Positions 34,912-43,900 of a stretch of DNA of 64,000 nucleotides are shown here, one piece after another. Source of the stretch: Okapia johnstoni (taxonomy: Eukaryota > Chordata > Mammalia > Artiodactyla > Giraffidae); contig CM044320.1 in assembly GCA_024291935.2 (NCBI GenBank), positions 52,766,001 through 52,830,000 of the forward strand. Direction: 5' to 3'. Made by a program: the position numbers and the translations under genes. Below the pieces are notes generated by a model that worked only from the letters and a program-made list of their open reading frames with translations, ran no database searches and was not told the origin of the DNA. The stretch's first letter is position 1, and every line of letters begins with the position of its first letter.

Positions 34912-37900
34912 CATGTGTGTGTCACATCTTTATCCATTCATCTCTTGAAGGACACTTAGGTTGCTTCCATATCTTAGTTATTATAAATATTGCTGCTATG
35001 AACACTGGGACTGACTCTTTGTATGCATTTTTTAAAATCAACTTTATTTTTTAAAGTAGTTCTAGATTCACAGAAAAAATGAGCAGAATGTATAGATTCC
35101 CCTATATACTATTATCTCCAGCACATGCACAGCCTCTTCCATTATCAACATCACTCACCAAAGTGGTACATTTGTTACAATTAACACATTGACACATCAT
35201 TATTACCCAGTGTCCCTACTTTACATTAGGGTTTATTCTTGGTGCTGTCCATTATACGGCTTTGGACAAATATATAGTGACATGTATCTACCATCGCATC
35301 ATAGACAGTAGTTTCACAACCCTAAAAGTCTTCTGTGATTTGCCTATTCATCATTCACTCCCCACTAACCCCAGACAACCACTGAACTTTCTACTCTCTC
35401 TCTAGTTTTGCCTTTTTTAAGATGCCATATAGTTGGAATCATATAGTATCAATATGTAGCACTTTCAAATTGGCTTCTTTCACTTAGTAATAAGGATTTA
35501 AGATTCACCCATGTTTTCCCATGGCTTGATAGCTCATTTCTTTTTAGCACTGAATAATATTCCATTGTCTATATATGCCACAGTTTATCAGTTTACTTAC
35601 TGAGAGACATCTTGTTTGTGCCCAAGTTTTAGCAATTTGTATAAAACTGTTATAAACATCCATGTGCAGATTTTTGTATGGAATAAGTTTTCAGCTCCTT
35701 TGGGTAAATACTAAGGAGCACGACTGCTGGATTATATGGTAAGAATATGTTTAGTTTTATAAGAAAACATCAAACTGTCTTCTAAAGTGGCTTTACCAAT
35801 TTGCATTCCCACCAGCAATGAATGAAAATTTTCCCGTTGATCCACATCCTTATCAGCATTTGGTATTGTCAGTGTTCTGGATTCTGGCCATGCAAATAGG
35901 TGTGTAGTGGTATCTCACTGTTGTTTTAACTTACATCTTCCTGATAACATATGATTTGGAGCATCTTTTCATATATTTATTTGTCATTTATTTATCTTCC
36001 TTGGGTAGATGTCTGCTAAGATCTTTGGCCCGTTTTTAAAATCAGGTTGTTTTTTCCTATTGCTGAGTTTTTAAGAGTTCTATGTATATTTTAGATAGCA
36101 GTCCTTTATCAAATATGTCTTTTGCAAGTTTTTTCTCCCAGTCTGTGGCTTTGCTTTCATTCTATTGACAGTATCTTTCACAGGGCAGAAAATTTTAATT
36201 TAATGAAGTCCAGTTTATCAATTCTTTATTTCATGGATCATGTCTTCAGTGTTGTACCTCAAAAGCCACTGCCAAACCAAAGGTCATCTTGATTTCTCCT
36301 GTATTATCTTCCAGGAGTTACATACCATAGAATTTACGTTAGGTTTGTGATCCATTTTGAGTTCATTTGGGGGAAGGGTATAAGGTCTATAGCTAGATAC
36401 GGTTTTCACATGTGGATATGCAACTGCAGCACCGTTTGTTAAAAAGACTTTGCTTCATTGTATTGCCATCACTCCTTTGTGAAAGACCAGTTGACTCTAT
36501 TTACATCTGTCTGGGCTCTTTATTCTGTTCCTTTGATCTGTCTGTCCATTCTTTCACCACACCATGCTGTCTTAGTTAATGTAGTAAGTCTTGAAGTCAG
36601 GTAGTGTCAGTCCTCCAAATTTCTTCTCCTTCAATATTGTGTTGCCTAATCTGGATCTTTTGCCAACATGAGTATTTTTCATTTTGTTTTCACAGCTGAG
36701 ATGGGTAGTATTGATATCCCAAATATACAGCTGATCAAACTGAGGCAGGGTGCATCTATACTCTTAGCCAGCATATAACTGTGCCTTCCAGTCCTCTGGA
36801 ATCTAAACTCCCTGACAGCAAGGACTTCATCTGTTTAGTCATTATCCAGCCCCAAGAGTAGTGAATATCTAGTATATGTCAGCACTCAATAAATACTTGT
36901 TGAAAGAAAAAAATGAATGGATGAAGGACTATGGAAAAGAATTCTTTGTTTTTATTTTATGCTTTTCTATAGAGAGTTCAAAGGTTCATCTGTCCAGTCA
37001 CTCCATTTAGGGTTATATTTCCTGTGTGGTTTCTAACCCGAGTTCAAAGGGAAGCAGATCATTGCTTATTTTGTTCACCCATTTAGTTAATATTTACTCC
37101 TTCCCTCTCTCTTGGAAATTACAAATGCCTCTAGGAAAAATCTAAATTTCTCTTAATAGTTGTCCAATCCTATCTCGTAAATTTCTAGGTAAGAAAGGTG
37201 TTATACACTGAATGTGAGTGCCTCCTCAAAATTCACATGTTGAAGCCCTAATCCCCGTGTGGCTGCATTTGGAGAAGGAGACACTGAGGAAGTAATTACG
37301 GCTAAATGAGGTCATAAGGGGGAGGGGGCTGGTCCACTGGGATTAATCCATCTAAGAAGAGACACGAACTTGTTCTCTCTGTGTGTGCTTCACAGAGGAA
37401 AGACTATATGAGAACAAAGTGAACATCTTTTAAGCCAGGAAAAGAGCTCTCACCAGAAACTGACACTGCCAGACCCTCATCTGGGACGTCCAGCCTCCAG
37501 AACTATAAGAAAACAAATTTCTGTTGTTTAAGTCACCCAGTCCATGGGATTTTGCTATGGAAGCCCAAACTGACTAATTAATAATTGACTACGCCAAGCC
37601 TTTGACTGTGTGGATCACAAAAAAAATGTAGAAAATTCTTCAAGAGATGGGAATACCAGACCACCTGACCTGCCTCCTGAGAAATCCGTATGCAGGTCAG
37701 GAAGCAACAGTTAGAACTGGACATGGAACAACAAACTGGTTCTAAATCAGGAAAGGAGTATGTCAAGGCTATATATTGTCACCCTGCTTATTTAACTTAT
37801 ATGCAGAGTACATCATGAGAAATGCTGGCCTGGATGAAGCACAAGCTGGAATCAAGATTGCCGGGAGAAATATCAATAACCTCAGATATGCAGATGACAC

Positions 37901-40900
37901 CACTCTTATGGCAAAAAGTGAAGAGGAACTAAAGAGCCTCTTGATGAAAGTGAAAGAGGAGAGTGAAAAAGCTGGCTTAAAACTCAACATTCAGAAAACT
38001 AAGATCATGGCATCTGGTCCCATCACTTCATGGCAAATAGATGGGGAAAAAGTGGAAACAGTGACAGACTTTATTTTGGGGGACTCCAAAATCACTGCAG
38101 ATGGTGACTGCAGCCATGAAATTAAAAGATGCTTGCTCCTTGGAAGAAAATTTATGACCAACCTAGACAGCATATTAAAAAGCAGAGACATTATTTTGTC
38201 AACAAAGGTCCATCTAGTCAAAGCTATGGTTTTTCCAGTAGTCATGTATGGATGTGAAAGTTGGACTATAAAGAAAGCTGAGCAGTGAAGAATTGATGCT
38301 TTTGAACTGTGGTGTTGGAGAAGACTCTTGAGAGTCCCTTGGACTGCAAGGAGATCCAACCAGTCCATCCTAAAGGAAATCTGTCCTGAATATTCATTGG
38401 AAGGACTGATGTTGAAGCTGAAACTCTAATATTTTGGCCACCTGATGCAAAGAACTGACTCCTTGGAAAAGACCCTGATGCTGGGAAAGATTGAAGATGG
38501 GAGGAGAAGGGGATGACAGAGGATGAGATGGTTGGATGGCATCACTGACTCAATGGATATGAGTTTGAGTAAGCTCCAGGAGTTGGTGATGGACAGGGAA
38601 GCCTGGCGTGCTGCAGCCCATGGGATCACAAAGAATTGGACACACTGAGCAACTGAACTGAACTGAGGTTATTAATTGGGCTTCCCAGATGGCTCAGTGG
38701 TAAAGAATCTGCCAACAATGCAAGAGATGCAGGAGATGTGGCTTTGATCCCTGGGTCATGAAGATCCCCTGGAGGAGGGCATGGCAACCCTCTCCAGTAT
38801 TCTTAGTAGCCCAAGCTGACTAATATGAGCAACAAGTAAACTTAAGGACCGAAGATGGCTCAAGTACTTATCAGGTACACATCAGAGTATTAATGGAACA
38901 ACCTCAACAAAAACATGTTTAAAAAAGTTAATTAATTACCTAAATGATGGAGCTTCCCTGATAGCTCAGTTGGTAAAGAATCTGCCTGCAATGCAGGAGA
39001 CCCTGGTTCGATTCCTGGGTTGGGAAGATCCCCTGGAGAAGGGCTAGGCTACCCAATCCAGTATTCTTGGACTTCCCTTGTGGCTCAGCTAGTAAAGAAT
39101 CCACCTGCAATGTGAGAGACCTCGGTTCGATCCCTGGTTTGGGAAGATCCCCTGGAGAAGGGAAAGGCTACCCACTCCAGTATTCTGCCCTGGAGAATTC
39201 CAAGGATTACAGTCCATGGGGTCTCAATGAGTTGGACACGACTGAGCAACTTAAAAAAAATAATAATAAATGATAATAGCTCAGTGACAAGGGAGGAGGA
39301 GGATAAAGGGTATTCCTGCCTTCATGGACAGATTAATAATATTTAGGGGTAGTAAAATATATACATGTAATCATGCCAAATAAAGAGTGTGGAAAACACA
39401 GCCCACAGAAGTTTAAAAAGGTAGATGTGTTTTGGTTTGTTTGTTTTGCCTTTTTCACTTTGATTTCTGCTTCATGAAATGCTATAGCATTATAGTAAAT
39501 GAAATATAGTAAGTCCAAGAAATTTAAGGTAGAATTCTTAAATTACGTAGTTGAAAGATTTCTTTCTTCCCAAACCTTACAGATGAGATAATGATGAGTA
39601 GGTCTGTTACTCATAAAAGAAAAATACCAACTTCATAAATCACTCAAGGTTACATAACAGAATTTCCTTTTTTTGAAAGTGAGCCATAAGTTCAAGTTAA
39701 AATTGCTTATTGGGAAATGGCTTACATAATGATTAAATAGGGAAAATATAATATATACTATGTAACACACATCATTTAAGAAAGGTTGTTAATACAGTTT
39801 TGATTGCTATTTGATTATAACTGTTGCTGGATATATAAAATTTTCTAAAGCAGAAAAACATAGCTATGTAAAAAGAATATCAAAATTTTGTGCACTTATA
39901 ACAGAAGCACACCTTTAAAATACATCGCACTCTAAATTTAAGGACATTGCTGGTATGATCAAAATCTGTGTTTTAGGTACTACAAATTTTATACTTATAT
40001 AAGACTCTACAGTTATAAAAATAAGCAGTTTTTTATTTAAAAAAATAACCATCTTATCAAATATGTTATAAAAGCAACTCCTACCTCCAGTACTCCTAAC
40101 TGGTCTCCACATTGCCTTCATTACTCCATTTGGACAAAGTAAACAACATATTTTAAAACAAAATCACATATGGTTAATTCTTTGCCAAAAACTAAGCAAC
40201 GATTTCTCATTGCATTTGGAGTAAATGCAAACTCTATAAATGGCCTCTAAAACCTTGCACACCCTGATCTACTCCTCTAATCTCATCTCATACCACTGCA
40301 CCCACACTCTCCACACTGCTAAATAGGCTTCTGTCCACCCCTCCAAAGGCCCCTGCCTCTTTCCTGCCAAGATCCTCCCACATGATTGTTCGCTCTGTTT
40401 ATCCTCTTTTTCCTCGCTGGTTGACTGCCGGGCATCCTTCTAATCTCAGCTTCACGATAGCTCCCTCACCATTCATTTGAAGGCAGGTCTCTACTATGTT
40501 CCCGTTAAGCCTATGCTCAGTTGTTATCTACTCTAACCACCTTATTGAAGATTGCAACCTCCTGTCTCCCACTCCATAACTTTTCTTCTCTTTTTCTCCC
40601 TAGTATTTATCACTTTCTAGGACACCACAAAATGTACTTATTTAATATGTTTATTGTTTATGCCCCCCTCTAGAATATAAGCACCAAGAAGGCAGGAGGT
40701 TTTTGTCTGGTTCATTGCTGTATCCCCAGGGCAATACATGGCACATATACATTCTCAGTAGCTTCTTCCTTCACAGCGCTTGTTGTTTGTGTGTTGACTT
40801 AGCGACTCATTAAAAGCCTATCTCCCTCTCTCCATGAGCACAGATTCCCATATCTATTTTGCTCATCACTGTATAACCCATAATTGGTGCAGGCCCTAAA

Positions 40901-43900
40901 GCTTCCATGGTGGCTCAGTGGTAAAGAATTCGCCTGCCAAGCAGGAGATGGGGGTTCCATCCTTGGGTTGGGAAGATCCCCTGGAGAAGGAAATAGCAAC
41001 TCACTCTAGTATTCTTGCCTAGAGAATCCCACGGACAGAGGACCCTGGCGGGCTACAGTTTACGGGGTCATAAAAGAGACAGACGTGCCTTAGCAGCTAA
41101 ACAGCAACAACAACAGTGCAGGCCCTGGCATATAGTAGGCACTCAATAAAAAACTATTCTGTAAATAAATACCTAAACATGCAAGAAGTTAGATGGCTAA
41201 GGCCCATGTCAATCCTTGATGTTTGTGAGTCTCTGTTTAAAGATGGGGCCAATACTGTACTTACCAACTGACCCAGATCAACAATTACTGAGCAAAAAAG
41301 GATAATTCTTAAATTCTTTCAATGCCAAATATTCATTGAATGTTCACAATATCCCAACCCTCAGGCTAGATGCTAGAGATACAGCAATGAAAAAGTGGAT
41401 CACCATCTAAACTCAACAAGAAGCTTACATTCTAACTGGAGAGGTGGACAATACATAAGAAATGAATATTCAATAGAAGTATAAATTGATGGGTGAACCC
41501 TGCATTAGATATGAAAGGCCTCCTAAGGAGGTAACAACTGAACTAAGACCTGGAAGAAGAGAAGGAGCCAGATACTTGAAAAATTGAGGGAAGAACATGT
41601 CCGACAAAGGAGGCAGCTAATATAAAGCCCCTGGGATGATAAACAAAGGTCTGTTTCCCCGGGAAGTCCTGGAAGAGAAGTGAGGGATGAGCTGAGGTGA
41701 AAAAGGCAGGCGAGGCCAGAGATTCAGACCCTGGAAGATACCAGAAAAAGTCGTAATTTTATTCTAAAAGCAATGGGAAACAGAAGTCTTTAGATAAGGG
41801 AGTGGGTGATTTGTTTATAAAGGTCACCCTGATTGCTATGTGAAGTATAGATTTGAGACTCAAGTGACTGCAGAGAAAATTTGAGATGGTGATGGTTTGA
41901 ACTGGAATGTTGGTAGTGGAGATGGAAAAATAAACTATTATCTAAGGCACAAAAACAGAAACATTTTAAATATAAATATATGTAGCTTGAGCTTCGCAGG
42001 TGGCGCTAGTGGTAAAGAACCCACCTGCCAGTGCAGGAAATGTAAGAGATGCAGGTTCCATCCCTGGGTGGGGAAGATCCCCTGGAAGAGGGCATGGCAA
42101 CCCACTCCAGTATTCTTGCCTGGAGAATCCCATGGACAGAGGAGCCTGGCCGGCTACAATCCATGGGGTTGCAAAAAGTCAGACACAACTGAACCGACTT
42201 AGCACATATGTGCACACATGTAGCTTAGCCATGTAATGTACTTTCCTTAGTCAATTCTTGGTTCTCATTTTACTTGGCCCATCAGCAGGATTTGCCACAA
42301 TTGACTGATCATTCCTTCCTCCTTAAAGCACTTTCTCTACTTGGCTTCCAGTACACCACTGGATTTCCTCTACCTCTTTGGCCACTCCTTCTTAGTCTCT
42401 ACCAGTTTCTTCCCATCTCCACCTACTTGTCAGTGTTGGAGGGTTCCAGAGTTCAGTCCTTGGACTCTCTTCTCCATCTACACTTACTCCCTTAGCTATT
42501 CCATCAAATGTCAAAGTTTAAACGTCATCATATGCTGATGAATCCCAAATGTATTTCTCCTCTGACCCCCAGACTCCACTTATCCAACTGCCTACATAAT
42601 AACTCTATGGATGGTGAATTACATCTCAATCTTAATATATCTAAAAACTAACTCTTCATCTCCCTCACTCCTGCCCGAAGATGTTCTTCCCACAGTCACA
42701 ATCGCACCCCAGGACCTTTACACTTGCCATTCTCCCAGTGTGACCAACTGTTTGTACAGAAATCTTATCATTTGCTACCATACCTCCCTCTCATCTTTCT
42801 CAAAGGTCACTTTTCCTGACTTTCCCTGACCATGTTCCCTGCCATCCCATTTTAAATTATAACACCCACCTGATATCATTATCTTCCTCCCTGCTCTAAT
42901 TTTCTCTAATTTTCTAGCACTTACCTCCTTGTAAAATAATTTCCTTACATATTTGTTTAGTGGCTGTTTATAGACACAAAAATACATACTCCATGGGGAT
43001 ATGAATTTGTATATTGTTTTAACTTGATGTTTTCCTAGTTCCTGGAATGGAACCTGATATTTAGGAGGTGTTCAAAAAATATGCAGTTAAATCCATGAAT
43101 GGATAATAAATATAAGTTAAAACTATTTCTTCATATTAAATACATGGATGAAAAATATAAGATGAAACTATTGACTATTCTAGTATTTTTCACCACTTGC
43201 CTTCATTTCTAACTGTTCGGTTTGCAATGTGTTTTGACTGGGAAAGAAAGATGGTAACACAAACAGGAAAGAGCCTTAAAAACAGGTAGTCTGCAGTTAG
43301 AGATAATAACATGGTGATGGAATCCAAAAAAGGCAAACGTGCAAAATGAGTCACAAAATCAAGAACAAGTTACTGTGATGCTATTAATAGTAGCAGTTGA
43401 AAAAGGAATAAAGTACAAATGTTCACAGAATGACATACTTCATGGCATCAAGAATTAACTTTTTCATGAACCTAAGTGACCTCAAAGTTATTCCTTTCCC
43501 TGCATATACAAAACTGTACCCACAACATGGAAAGTTGTGAAACCTGTGAGTGAGCCAAAACTTTATTGGCATGCATTGGCAATTAGAAGACACTCAGAAC
43601 AAATGTTGAATTATGTGAACTGGTGAATTATGAAACATTTCTTTGTTGACTTTTATTCTGACCTGAGCAGGAAGTCAAGACATATTTATCAGGCATTAAG
43701 GATTGTAATAGCCACGAGTCTTCACTTCTTAAACTTTGTGTATATCTCCGGGCCCTTTCAGAGAAGGCAATGGCAACCCACTTAAGTACTCTCGCCTGGA
43801 AAATCCCATGGACGGAGGAGCCTGGTAGGCTACAGTCCATGGGGTCGCTACGAGTCGGACATGCCAGAGTGACTTCCGTTTCACTTTTCCTTTCATTGCA

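Noticed and set aside
37776..38288. 170-codon open frame with reverse transcriptase motif
   Set aside because: BovB remnant lacking the endonuclease and the upstream polymerase part; annotated as mobile element, not as a gene. Likewise 20130-20642 and 47219-47758 on the minus strand.
38948..39140. tRNA-like sequences with good A and B boxes
   Set aside because: They are the tRNA-Glu-derived heads of Bov-tA SINEs; no clover-leaf with aminoacyl stem closes, and each runs straight into the BovA part. The same holds at 2900, 7740, 50340 and 61980.
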